From assembly GCF_900129925.1 (NCBI RefSeq), contig NZ_FQXI01000003.1, positions 60,311 through 124,310 on the forward strand: 64,000 nt of DNA, written 5' to 3'. This DNA comes from Anaerosphaera aminiphila DSM 21120 (lineage in GTDB: Bacteria; Bacillota; Clostridia; Tissierellales; Peptoniphilaceae). This document shows, piece after piece, positions 45,421 to 54,217 of this stretch. The notes below the pieces were generated by a model. That model was not told the DNA's origin and did not search any database. It saw only the letters and a list, made by a program, of their open reading frames with translations. How positions within the stretch are numbered: position 1 is the first letter of the stretch; each line of letters opens with the position of its first letter. The position numbers and the translations under genes are program-made.

Positions 45421-46632
45421 TTAACTCACTTCTTGCTTTAAATACTCATATATTACACTTGCACCTTCGCAAATACTTGATATATCTGTGAACTCATTTT
45501 TATTGTGGCTTATTCCATCTTTACATGGAATAAAAATTAAAGCTGTCTTGCAAACTCTAGCCATTTTCATTGCATCGTGCCCTGCGCCACTAATCATTTT
45601 CCTGTAGGGATAGCCTAATTTGGTTATTGCCCTTTCCAGTTTGTCTTGCATTTCTACACTCATATCCGTTGGCTCAGATCCACCTAACTTTTCTCTAATA
45701 AACTGCAATCTCCTCTTTTTACAAATATCTTTCCCACTTTGGTATATGTGATTTTCCATTCTATCTAAACTTTCACTATTTGTACCCCTGGTGTCCACTT
45801 GTAACTCAACTTCTCCGGGAATTACATTTAATGCATTTGGCATATTTTTTATAACGCCAGTTGTAGCAACGGAGTGTACTACCGACTCTTCTAAACCAAT
45901 TTTCTCAATTTCCAATATCAGTTCCGCTGCTGCACACAGAGCATCTCTTCTAATATTCATAGGTGTTGCCCCTGAGTGCTCCGCCTTTCCTGTAATATGA
46001 TACTTAAATCTACGAGGTCCAGCTATAGTAGTTACTACTCCTATTTTTTCTCTGTTTGTCTCTAAAACTCTAGCCTGTTCAATGTGAACTTCAATATACT
46101 CTCTTACTCCCTTTATAATGTTTGGTTTAAAAGTATATCCTCTCTTTGAAAAAATTTCCCCAAGACTTATTCCATCTTTTCCAATTAATGATGTAAAATC
46201 TCCTCCATTACCACTAGTAATAAGTTCACTTCCTATTGTTGAAACTCCAAAATTACTGGACTCCTCACATCGAAAGGCAACTGTCTTAAGCGGTATATTT
46301 AAACCATCTCTCTTTATCCACTTCATTACCAAAAGCCCAGATAAAACTCCGACAACTCCATCATATCTTCCTCCATCAACTACTGAATCCAAGTGAGAAC
46401 CAACTAAGTAATAGTTATCTAAGTCGCTATTGGATACAAATCCATTTCCAACTTGATCTACTGATACCTTTAAATCCATTTCCCTAGCCAATTGGAAGAA
46501 CACTTCATGCATTTCATCTTCTTTTTCAGTATATCCCAGTCTAGTAACTCCTCCAGTCTCAATAGCTCCTATACTATAGAGCTTTTCAAAGGCTGTTTCC
46601 AAATATCTGATGTCTTCAATTGAATACCCCAT
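45421..46632 (-). CDS. N-carbamoyl-amino acid hydrolase (HyuC/AllC-like), probable ureidosuccinase
   Basis: Protein of 403 aa of the M20 hydantoinase/carbamoylase subfamily. Motifs: GSHLDSVVDGGRYDG, catalytic RCEESSNFG, HIEQARVLE, the substrate-site DTRG, and the C-terminal GAGHDAM...GISHNKNE. These enzymes split N-carbamoyl amino acids to amino acid, CO2 and ammonia. As first gene of an operon with dihydroorotase and dihydroorotate dehydrogenase, N-carbamoyl-L-aspartate is the expected substrate, yielding aspartate. Allantoate or beta-ureidopropionate would be alternatives without this context. Start ATG 46632 after GGGAGGAG. Confidence 0.85.
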   Translation of the reverse strand: MGYSIEDIRYLETAFEKLYSIGAIETGGVTRLGYTEKEDEMHEVFFQLAREMDLKVSVDQVGNGFVSNSDLDNYYLVGSHLDSVVDGGRYDGVVGVLSGLLVMKWIKRDGLNIPLKTVAFRCEESSNFGVSTIGSELITSGNGGDFTSLIGKDGISLGEIFSKRGYTFKPNIIKGVREYIEVHIEQARVLETNREKIGVVTTIAGPRRFKYHITGKAEHSGATPMNIRRDALCAAAELILEIEKIGLEESVVHSVATTGVIKNMPNALNVIPGEVELQVDTRGTNSESLDRMENHIYQSGKDICKKRRLQFIREKLGGSEPTDMSVEMQDKLERAITKLGYPYRKMISGAGHDAMKMARVCKTALIFIPCKDGISHNKNEFTDISSICEGASVIYEYLKQEVS

Positions 46633-46701
46633 AATTTCACTCCTCCCATTTTAATTTATTTACTATTTAAAAAATATTTTAAATAATATCCTTAGAATAG
46701 C

Positions 46702-46742
46702 TAAATCTCCAAACCTATATAAAAATTAGGTTTGGAGATTTA
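46702..46742. promoter_or_regulatory. 16-bp perfect dyad upstream of the hyuC operon
   Basis: TAAATCTCCAAACCTA and its exact complement flank a 9-nt centre, 70 nt upstream of hyuC. Neither strand has a proper T-run after it, so it is a poor terminator. It could be the operator of the operon's regulator, or a leader hairpin. Confidence 0.5.
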
Positions 46743-47122
46743 TTATACGATAATTTGAGAGCATATATTAATTTTAAGTTCTAAGACAAAGAATATACCA
46801 CTTGTCCTAATATGTATTTTAATTAATATTGTATTATATATACAAGCTCCTCTATTAAGAATAATTATTGTACCTTAATTTTTACTTCAGCGCAATACCA
46901 ATTTATCAAAAGAATATATAAAAAAGCTATTTTAACATAAGTTTATACTATATTTAAAGAAATTTCTTTGATTAGTACTGAGTATTGGGTATATAAAAAG
47001 ATATAGATTGTAAAAATAGTAAATAAATTAAACAGTAAAACTTAAATAAAATTACACTGTACTTTGTCTCAAAATTTCTAGGTTATACCTAAAAAAACGA
47101 ATTATTTATATAGGAGAATAAA
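46743..47122. other. Intergenic region with probable promoter for the AhpD-like gene
   Basis: AT-rich, no reading frames of note. TTGATT (46968-46973), 16 nt, TATATA (46990-46995) is a plausible promoter for the gene at 47123, with a leader of about 120 nt. I see no known riboswitch in it. Confidence 0.4.
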
Positions 47123-47758
47123 ATGAAAAACAAGGATTTTTTCGGAAGAAAATTGTACAACTTTAAAGAATCTTACACAAATTTATACTACTGTGTAAGA
47201 AGTATTCCAAAATTTAAAAAATATATGAAAAAAAATGTTCTAACACAATCTTTTAAGTCTAAGATTATGCTAGCTACCACTGAAGTCAACGGATGTGCAA
47301 TGTGCTCTTACAAACACACAGAAATTGCTCTGGAGTCAGGAGTTGATCAAAAGGAAATTCAATCTCTTTTAAACAGCGTAATGTCTGATATTCCTGAAGA
47401 AGAAAGAGTTGCAATACTGTTTGCTCAGTACTATGCTGACAACCGTGGAGTTATATCAGATTCTTCTTGGAATGAAGTTGTAAGTGAATATGGAGAAGAA
47501 AAGGCACTGGCTATTTTAGCAGCCATTCAAATTATTATGGCCGGAAATACCTATGGAATCCCAATGGGTTCACTTCTATCAAGAATAAATAAAAGCGGAA
47601 AATATGAACTAGACGAGAGAAGTTCTCTCTCCTATGAGATTTTAATGATACTCTCATTAATTATCTATCTACCGGTTTCAATTGTCCATAGTATTATAGC
47701 TTCTATAACTTCAGCTCCAATAGCAAAATTTCAAAAAAAATTAGCATATACTTCATAA
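47123..47758 (+). CDS. Carboxymuconolactone decarboxylase/AhpD-like protein
   Basis: Protein of 211 aa. The AhpD core CAMCSYKHTEIALESG carries the C-x2-C...H redox motif. A C-terminal hydrophobic helix (MILSLIIYLPVSIVHSIIASI) suggests membrane anchoring, which is unusual for this family. Possible role in peroxide detoxification or thiol redox chemistry. Convergent with a flavodoxin gene with which it shares a terminator. Confidence 0.82.
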   Translation: MKNKDFFGRKLYNFKESYTNLYYCVRSIPKFKKYMKKNVLTQSFKSKIMLATTEVNGCAMCSYKHTEIALESGVDQKEIQSLLNSVMSDIPEEERVAILFAQYYADNRGVISDSSWNEVVSEYGEEKALAILAAIQIIMAGNTYGIPMGSLLSRINKSGKYELDERSSLSYEILMILSLIIYLPVSIVHSIIASITSAPIAKFQKKLAYTS

Positions 47759-47775
47759 CAGTATATGCTAATTTT
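47741..47775. terminator. Bidirectional terminator between AhpD-like and flavodoxin genes
   Basis: TTAGCATATACT and AGTATATGCTAA form a 12-bp stem; the AhpD-like stop codon lies in the 7-nt loop, and ATTTTAT follows. Confidence 0.75.
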
Positions 47776-47777
47776 AT

Positions 47778-48266
47778 CTATCCAAAAATTTCTAAAACTT
47801 TTTTAGCAAACCTCTCTCCATAAATATTAAATGTCTCATAGCTTTCTTCATGAACTCCCTTTATTGCAACTGGCCCTAAATGTATTACCGGCTTTCCATA
47901 GGAACCTCCTCCTGAATAAGTCAACATTCCATAGACCATCATATTCTTTAAAATATTTTGAACTGATATATCTCCTCCGCCATGTATATAGTCTGCAGTT
48001 GCAAATGCTCCTCCAATTTTTCCTGCCAATTTATATTTCTTGCCTGTAGTTTCAAACCACATTTTCATAGCACCACACATATCTGCCATATATACAGGTG
48101 TTCCCATTATTACAGCTTTACTTTCCATAATCCAAGCTTCATCAACTTCATCTAAGGAAAACACTTTTACTTCTGCACCTTCAACGGATTTTATTCCCTC
48201 TGCAATCTTTTCTCCCATTTCTTTTGTTGTTCCGGTCTTCGAATAATATAGTACTGTTATTTTCAT
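47778..48266 (-). CDS. Flavodoxin/NAD(P)H quinone reductase-like protein (WrbA group)
   Basis: Protein of 162 aa. FMN-binding N-terminus YYSKTGTTKEMGE, MGTPVYMADMCGAMKMWFE and the GGGDISVQN loop. A low-potential electron carrier or quinone reductase. Start ATG 48266 follows GGGGGAC. Monocistronic. Confidence 0.9.
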   Translation of the reverse strand: MKITVLYYSKTGTTKEMGEKIAEGIKSVEGAEVKVFSLDEVDEAWIMESKAVIMGTPVYMADMCGAMKMWFETTGKKYKLAGKIGGAFATADYIHGGGDISVQNILKNMMVYGMLTYSGGGSYGKPVIHLGPVAIKGVHEESYETFNIYGERFAKKVLEIFG

Positions 48267-48395
48267 ATGTAGTCCCCCATTAAATTTTTATTCTATAGCT
48301 ATTATAGCTATAATTATAAAATTACTTTTATTAATTATATCATATGTAATTTTATATTTTTTATCTCAAGTAGATATTTTTAAAACTCCAAAAAT

Positions 48396-48421
48396 AAAAG
48401 AGCCCTGTAGGAGGCTCTTTT
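48396..48421 (-). terminator. Intrinsic terminator downstream of the phosphatase operon
   Basis: AAAAGAGCC and GGCTCTTTT with an 8-nt loop, then TTATTTTTGG on the minus strand. It lies about 155 nt past the stop codon of the gene at 48577, leaving a long 3' UTR in which a small dyad TTGAAGA/TCTTCAA (near 48454-48470) is the only structure. The rest of 48267-48576 shows no genes. Confidence 0.75.
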
Positions 48422-48576
48422 ATAAATATAATTAACAAGAGGAATGAATTTATTGAAGAATATCTTCAACAAATTACACTCTTATATTAATTAAATTGTG
48501 TGCAAGTTTTATATTAGAATTGTGTAATTTATATTAAACAGTTCTAAGGAATAGTTAAGTATTTATAAAATATTTT

Positions 48577-49179
48577 TTATATTGTATCTATTGGATTTTT
48601 TGGTGCTTTTTTTAAAATTTCAAATCTTCCATATTCATACTTAGCTATGTTAAATTCTCCATTTCTTCTAACTCTATTTGTCCAAAACTTTTCAATCGGC
48701 ACATTTTGCATTAAGTTAAATATTGAAATAATAGTTATACCATGACTTACTATTAATATATTTTTATCTTTACTTTCAAATACATAGTTCTCAAAAAATT
48801 CTCTCACTCTGTCATTTAAATCATAAAAGCTCTCTCCATCATCTCTAAAATAATTTTCAGGACTGTTAAAGTAAGTTTTGTAAAGTTCATCTTTCTTTTT
48901 AATATCAGTAAAAATTTGCCCACTCCAATTTCCAACATCTATTTCTCTTAAAAGCGGTGTCTTTATTATTTCTTGATTTGGTACTATTAACTCCGTTGTC
49001 TTATATGCTCTGCCTAAGTCTGAGCTATATACTTTGTCAAAGGAGATGTCTTTAGCTTGTTCTCTAAGTGAAAGTCCCATTTCAATTCCCTTTTCTGTAA
49101 GTTCTGAATCTTTATGCCCCTGTATTCTATTTTCACTATTCCAAACAGTTTCACCATGTCTTGTAAAATATATCTTCAT
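48577..49179 (-). CDS. Histidine phosphatase (phosphoglycerate mutase-like)
   Basis: Protein of 200 aa with the phospho-acceptor RHGETVWN, the acid EIDVGNWSGQ, and the second His VSHGITI. Cytosolic phosphatase of small phospho-metabolites; substrate unknown. Its ATG overlaps the end of the MutS-like gene (ATGA), so it is third in a translationally coupled three-gene operon. Confidence 0.92.
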   Translation of the reverse strand: MKIYFTRHGETVWNSENRIQGHKDSELTEKGIEMGLSLREQAKDISFDKVYSSDLGRAYKTTELIVPNQEIIKTPLLREIDVGNWSGQIFTDIKKKDELYKTYFNSPENYFRDDGESFYDLNDRVREFFENYVFESKDKNILIVSHGITIISIFNLMQNVPIEKFWTNRVRRNGEFNIAKYEYGRFEILKKAPKNPIDTI

Positions 49180-50834
49180 TTCTTTTCCTCTTCAAGTTTT
49201 CTTGACAGACTATATGAGTTTTCTATTATTTCCTCAGGATAGCCCTTTATCTTTAAAATTTCAATTGCATTTCTACTAATTGCAGGACCCTTTTTTAGCT
49301 TGTAGTCAAATTTAATATCATTTTCCAATATTTCCTCTTCAAAGTGATAATTTGAAAAGTAATCTTCCAGTAGTTTTGTAAGTTCAATGTCGTGAGTTGC
49401 AGCAAATACTTTATTGTCTCTACTTATATATTTAAGTGTGCTATAAGCTGCTGCAATTCTGTCAATTGTATTTGTACCTTTAAATATTTCATCTAGTATT
49501 AAGAGCTTTGGCACAGAAAAAGGCTCTATCATCCTCTTAATAGCCAGCGTCTCCGACAAAAAGTAACTTACTCCCTTTTCTATTGAATCTTCAAGATTTA
49601 TTGCACTTTGAAGATATAGCATTGAACTCTTATAGCTGTCTGCCAATACAAATCCCATGGTCATTGCCATTACATTGGATATTCCCACATTTCTTAAAAA
49701 AGTAGATTTACCGGATGCATTTGAGCCTGTTACTAAAACACTTTCACTGTCAAAGTTAAAACTTACAGGAACTTGAGTGTCTATATTTAAAAGCGGATGG
49801 TATAAGTTTTCAGCCTCTAAGTCAAATTTATCTTCGCTAAACTCCACATCACAACCATTAACTGATAAATACAGCGATGCTATTGAAATATTTGCCTCAA
49901 TATATCCAAGTAGTTCATAGAGTTTTAAAATTTCTTCTTTCTTTTCATTTACCAATTGTACTATTTTAAAAAACTTTCGACCTCTTCTCATTGTAAGTAA
50001 TTCTTGCATTTCATAGGCCATTTCCATTTCCACATTGGCACCTTTTTCTCCAAAAGTTCCGGAAACTCTTCTGATTGGCGACAGTTCAATGTTTAATTTA
50101 ACAATTTCTTTCATTTCATCTTCTAATACACTGCAATTATATTTTTCAATATTCTTGCTTAAATTTAATATTGAGGATAAGTTTCCCACATCTATTATTT
50201 TACCTTCTGTTGCCTTTTTCATTTTCGCTGAAACTACTCCGGCTAAAATAACTATAATTATAATTAAAAAAAATGAATTTTTCTTTAAAAATATTGCAGC
50301 TATTATTGCAATGGGAATCGTAAATGCAAAAATATAAACAGGATATTTTAAATCTTTATATCTTTCATACTCAATTCCATTTATTATAATATCCAATACA
50401 TCTCTTTTCAAATTTCCAAATTTTGCAAATTCAAATTTCATATTTTTTGTATTGTCTATGTTTTTTATTAAATACTCTCTAATTTCTCTTTGTCTCTTAT
50501 GGTAACTGTGTTCAAAGATTGGCGTTCTAAGCATTTTATAAAAGTACTGAGTACCTATTATAGAACTGTTATGGTCAAATAATTTAAATACTGCATTTAA
50601 ATTTAAATCGTTAAATGTAATGTCATCAATATAAGCCTCTCCCATTTTTGTGTTTTCATAGAGAGAAGATACTATTTTTATGTCCTTTTTATCGTCACTG
50701 GGATTTTTCCCAAAGTCCTCTTCAATTTTTGCCCTTAGGGCTTTTAAATATTTTCTATTTCTAGTATAGTTCACTAAAAATAAAAACAATAGTATTCCCA
50801 ATGTAAGTACTATTGGATATATGTAGTCCTTCAC
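49176..50834 (-). CDS. Membrane-anchored MutS-family ATPase without mismatch-binding domain
   Basis: Protein of 552 aa. One membrane helix near residues 6-23 and two more near 164-184 and 188-204, then a MutS core/clamp-like helical region and the ATPase domain: Walker A TGSNASGKSTF near 370, ILDEIFKGTN near 447 and ATHD. There is no mismatch-binding N-terminal domain with Phe-x-Glu. Such proteins are annotated as DNA mismatch repair ATPases but their membrane helices and missing domain argue against that. It starts 1 nt after the ADP-ribosylglycohydrolase stop codon. Function unknown. Confidence 0.85.
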   Translation of the reverse strand: MKDYIYPIVLTLGILLFLFLVNYTRNRKYLKALRAKIEEDFGKNPSDDKKDIKIVSSLYENTKMGEAYIDDITFNDLNLNAVFKLFDHNSSIIGTQYFYKMLRTPIFEHSYHKRQREIREYLIKNIDNTKNMKFEFAKFGNLKRDVLDIIINGIEYERYKDLKYPVYIFAFTIPIAIIAAIFLKKNSFFLIIIIVILAGVVSAKMKKATEGKIIDVGNLSSILNLSKNIEKYNCSVLEDEMKEIVKLNIELSPIRRVSGTFGEKGANVEMEMAYEMQELLTMRRGRKFFKIVQLVNEKKEEILKLYELLGYIEANISIASLYLSVNGCDVEFSEDKFDLEAENLYHPLLNIDTQVPVSFNFDSESVLVTGSNASGKSTFLRNVGISNVMAMTMGFVLADSYKSSMLYLQSAINLEDSIEKGVSYFLSETLAIKRMIEPFSVPKLLILDEIFKGTNTIDRIAAAYSTLKYISRDNKVFAATHDIELTKLLEDYFSNYHFEEEILENDIKFDYKLKKGPAISRNAIEILKIKGYPEEIIENSYSLSRKLEEEKK

Positions 50835-51626
50835 TTAAATCACCTCGTAAAATTTAAAAATAACTTCTAAAATATCTCTACTGAAGTATTTATTTGCCTT
50901 CTTAATAAATTCTGGAGGTATTCCAAAATAATTTTCAGCAACGGATCCTGCAATTGCTGCAAGGGTGTCTGAATCTCCTCCTAGAGATACTGCATTTCTA
51001 ATGGCGTCTTCAAAGTCCTCTGCATCTAAAAAGGAAATTATTCCCTCTGAAACACTTCCCCTAGCAGTTGCATTAAACTCATAGCTTGGTCTTATTTCAT
51101 CAACTGTCTTATTTAAATTGTAGTTGTAATTTTTCTCTATAAAGCATTTAATTTCTGCTTTGCTCTTTTTATTTTTTGCCAAATATACAGCACTTGCAAC
51201 TGCCTCTGCTCCAATAATTGAGTCCTCTGTATTGTGGCTTACTTCAGAGCTGATTTTTGCATACTCGCTTACAGTTTTTATATCTTTAAAATAATTTCCC
51301 ACTGGAGAAACTCTCATTGCAGAGCCATTACCAATAGAACCGTAAGCTCCCATATTTTCAGACTCTATCCACTTAATAAAATTACTGCCAAATCCGCAGT
51401 CTAAGTGAGCCCTTCCAACGAACCTCATCTGTCTTACTACTTCAACTTTAAATTTTTCTCTGTTGCCCTTTGACAATAGAATCGCCTTTGCCACGGCAAC
51501 AGTCATATAGGAGTCATCTGTTGGCTTGGAATTTTTAGAAAATAGCTCAAAATTCTTTGTCTTTATTCTACTTCCACTTCTCTCAAAAGCCGAACCTATA
51601 ATATCTCCAATAATTGCTCCATACAT
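50835..51626 (-). CDS. ADP-ribosylglycohydrolase (DraG) family protein
   Basis: Protein of 263 aa. The dinuclear metal site is visible as TDDSYM near residue 36 and GGDSDT near 225. Family members remove ADP-ribose from Arg or related groups. First gene of the operon with the MutS-like ATPase and the histidine phosphatase. ATG 51626 is 3 codons inside the open frame, after AAAGGTGAG. Confidence 0.9.
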   Translation of the reverse strand: MYGAIIGDIIGSAFERSGSRIKTKNFELFSKNSKPTDDSYMTVAVAKAILLSKGNREKFKVEVVRQMRFVGRAHLDCGFGSNFIKWIESENMGAYGSIGNGSAMRVSPVGNYFKDIKTVSEYAKISSEVSHNTEDSIIGAEAVASAVYLAKNKKSKAEIKCFIEKNYNYNLNKTVDEIRPSYEFNATARGSVSEGIISFLDAEDFEDAIRNAVSLGGDSDTLAAIAGSVAENYFGIPPEFIKKANKYFSRDILEVIFKFYEVI

Positions 51627-51654
51627 AGCACTCACCTTTTACATTATAACACTT

Positions 51655-51692
51655 TTATAAAAAAAAGAAGGCAACCAAAGTTACCTTCTTAG
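51655..51692 (-). terminator. Terminator of the 2-hydroxyacid dehydrogenase gene
   Basis: AAGAAGG-T-AAC and GTT-G-CCTTCTT pair around a 4-nt loop, followed by a run of eight T on the minus strand. Confidence 0.88.
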
Positions 51693-51706
51693 TTAAGATT
51701 TATTAA

Positions 51707-52651
51707 TTATAAGTTAAAAACCTTTTTTACATTTTCAATTACAACTCTTCCAATGTCATCTTGAGCATCGATAGTTGATCCACCTACGTGTGGGCTTATA
51801 TATACTCTATCAAGTTCAAATAGTGGTGATTCAATGTGAACGTCTTGAGTGTCAAGACCGCCTGTTCCAAGTTCGTCAGCTAGAGTGTCTAAGTTTGCTC
51901 CGCCAAGTTTACCATTTTTAATGTATTTGTAAAGAGCTTCTTCATTTACAACTCCACCACGAGCACAGTTAATTATTACTGCTCCGTCTTTCATGCTTTC
52001 CATTTCTTTGTCAGAAAGCATATCTTTAGTATCAGGAGTAAGAGGTACATGAAGAGTTATAACGTCAGAGTTTTTAACTACTTCATCAAGTGAAACTATT
52101 TTTACATACTCAATTTTATTATCTTCTGCTTTAATAAATGGATCATATGCAATAATATCCATATGGAATACTTGAGCTATTTCAGCAACACGTCTACCAA
52201 TAGCACCAAATCCTATAATACCCATAGTTTTATTTCTAAGTTCTCTACCAATCCATCTGTACTTATTCCAGATGTGGTCATATTTTACTTCATTATTTGC
52301 TTGAACAGAATTTCTATATAAGTCTAGTGCTTTTAAGATAACAAGTTCTGCTACTGCATTGGCATTAAGTCCTGGAGCATTGTGAATTGCAATTCCTTTT
52401 TCTTTTGCATATTCAAGGTCAATGTGGTTTAGTCCTACTGCACCTACCATGATAGCCTTTAATTTCTTTCCTGCATCTATAATTTCTTTACTAATAAATG
52501 GATCTACTCTCATTACAAGTAAGTCATATTCCCCAATTATTTCAATAAGTTTTTCCGGTTTTGGAAGCATAACTTTATCTACTTCAAAACCTAATTTAGC
52601 TAGTTCTTCGTCAATAATATTAGACATTTGATCAATGATTAACGCTTTCAT
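51707..52651 (-). CDS. D-isomer-specific 2-hydroxyacid dehydrogenase (SerA-like)
   Basis: Protein of 314 aa. NAD site GIIGFGAIGRRVAE, catalytic Arg in NCARGGVVNE, and catalytic His in ISPHVGGST. The loop before the His (DTLADELGTGG) differs from the usual DVFEKEP form, so D-3-phosphoglycerate is only a guess; D-lactate or hydroxypyruvate are alternatives. No serine pathway genes are adjacent. Ribosome binding site AAAGGAGAG; own terminator. Confidence 0.9.
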   Translation of the reverse strand: MKALIIDQMSNIIDEELAKLGFEVDKVMLPKPEKLIEIIGEYDLLVMRVDPFISKEIIDAGKKLKAIMVGAVGLNHIDLEYAKEKGIAIHNAPGLNANAVAELVILKALDLYRNSVQANNEVKYDHIWNKYRWIGRELRNKTMGIIGFGAIGRRVAEIAQVFHMDIIAYDPFIKAEDNKIEYVKIVSLDEVVKNSDVITLHVPLTPDTKDMLSDKEMESMKDGAVIINCARGGVVNEEALYKYIKNGKLGGANLDTLADELGTGGLDTQDVHIESPLFELDRVYISPHVGGSTIDAQDDIGRVVIENVKKVFNL

Positions 52652-52838
52652 AATAAATCTCTCCTTTTTATTTATGTATTTTCACACACAATTCATACAT
52701 TACTAATTGTACATAACTTTCAGTTTTTTTTCAACTTTATTTCTAATTAATATATCTAATTAATTTATGTAGCATATCTTTATTTTACATTCTGTGATAT
52801 ATTTACTTTACTTTTATTTTTAGAAAGGAGTTAATAAT

Positions 52839-54164
52839 ATGAAAAAAATTAAAAAAATATCACTTTTAATGTCACTTGCACTCTTGTTAAATGTAAATGT
52901 AATATTTGCTCAAGAAGAGCCTAAGGCTCCTATTATCAGTGATTGGTCGGTACTTTCAGTAGACAATGCACAAAAAAAAGGCATAGTTCCCCTAACTACA
53001 ACATACAAGGACTATACTCAAAATATAACAGCTGATGAGCTAAAAGAATTAAATGCAAATTTAGAGAAAAAATTTAATTCTTATGGTATTTTAAAAAATA
53101 CAAGTTTTAAAGATTTAAGTACAAAAAACGAACTGACCAGAGAAACTATACTTTTAAATTTATTTAATACTCTTGGTCACTATGACAAGGATGTCAACGA
53201 AAAAACTGACGCTATTAAATGCCTGCAAGAAAATAAAATTCTACTGGGAAATGGTAGCAATTTAAACCTTGATAAAAGTGCCACTTATGAAGAAACTGCA
53301 ACTTTTTACAATAGAGCAGCTGACTACTTAATTTATAAAAACGACTTTGGTGCCAAGGGTTATTTTTACAAAGCTGAAAATAAAAACAACACTGTATATA
53401 TGTTTGGCTCCATTCACCTTGGTTCAAATGAAATGTATCCAATGAAAAAGGAAGTTATGGATGCCTTTTACAAATCAGATGAGCTATATGTAGAGGTGGA
53501 TATTTCCAATGCCGATGAAATGTCCTATATGACTGATTTAATGCCTAGAACTGACGGCACTTCTCTTAAAGACGACTTAGATGCACAGACATATGCAAAG
53601 TTAAAAAAATATATGGATAAATATGAAATTCCCGAGGAAAATTACAATTCACTTAAACTTTGGGCAGCATATAATCAAATATCAAATATTCCCGTTGCAG
53701 TTAACAAACCCTATGGCTCAACTCTGGGAATAGATACTCACTTTATCACCCATGCAAAAATTCTTGGAAAACCTGTAGGAGAAATGGAGTCAGTAAAACT
53801 TCAAGCTGACACTCTTGCAGGATATGATGAAAAATCTTATAAAAATATGTTAGTTAACTTAATTGAAGATTTAGATGCCAACGGAGAAGCCAATCAAATT
53901 AATGGCATTGACGAAATGCAAAAAGCATGGATTGACGGAGATAAAAAATTTATGAGTGGTATGTCCAATACAAGTGACCCCTTCTCACAACTTTTGCTTG
54001 TAGACCGAGATCCGAAAATGGCTGAAAAAATTGAGGGAATGTTAAATTCCGACAGTGGAAAAACTTATTTTGTAGTAGTTGGTTCACTACACTACGTTCC
54101 GGAAAACAGCGTTCTTAAATATTTAACAGACAAGGGTTTTAAAGTAGAAGACTTAAATATTTAA
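52839..54164 (+). CDS. Secreted TraB/PrgY/GumN-family protein with SLH-like N-terminus
   Basis: Protein of 441 aa with a signal peptide (residues 1-24, ending VIFAQ). Residues about 33-165 resemble degenerate S-layer homology repeats (SDWSVLSVDNAQKKGIVP; repeat pattern of W/A-x-x-A). Residues about 185-440 are a TraB domain with the two characteristic GxxH motifs, GSIHLGS and GSLHYVP, that bind metal in Tiki-like proteases. It is probably held on the cell surface. Its substrate is unknown. AGAAAGGAG precedes the ATG. Confidence 0.85.
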   Translation: MKKIKKISLLMSLALLLNVNVIFAQEEPKAPIISDWSVLSVDNAQKKGIVPLTTTYKDYTQNITADELKELNANLEKKFNSYGILKNTSFKDLSTKNELTRETILLNLFNTLGHYDKDVNEKTDAIKCLQENKILLGNGSNLNLDKSATYEETATFYNRAADYLIYKNDFGAKGYFYKAENKNNTVYMFGSIHLGSNEMYPMKKEVMDAFYKSDELYVEVDISNADEMSYMTDLMPRTDGTSLKDDLDAQTYAKLKKYMDKYEIPEENYNSLKLWAAYNQISNIPVAVNKPYGSTLGIDTHFITHAKILGKPVGEMESVKLQADTLAGYDEKSYKNMLVNLIEDLDANGEANQINGIDEMQKAWIDGDKKFMSGMSNTSDPFSQLLLVDRDPKMAEKIEGMLNSDSGKTYFVVVGSLHYVPENSVLKYLTDKGFKVEDLNI

Positions 54165-54166
54165 AA

Positions 54167-54217
54167 GTAAAACACACCTTTAAAGTTAGAAAATAAACTA
54201 ACTAAAAGGTGTGTTTT
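54167..54217. terminator. Bidirectional terminator between TraB-like and HAD genes
   Basis: AAAACACACCTTT pairs with AAGGTGTGTTTT, with an inner AGTTAG/CTAACT stem; followed by TTTTTTAT on the plus strand. Confidence 0.85.
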
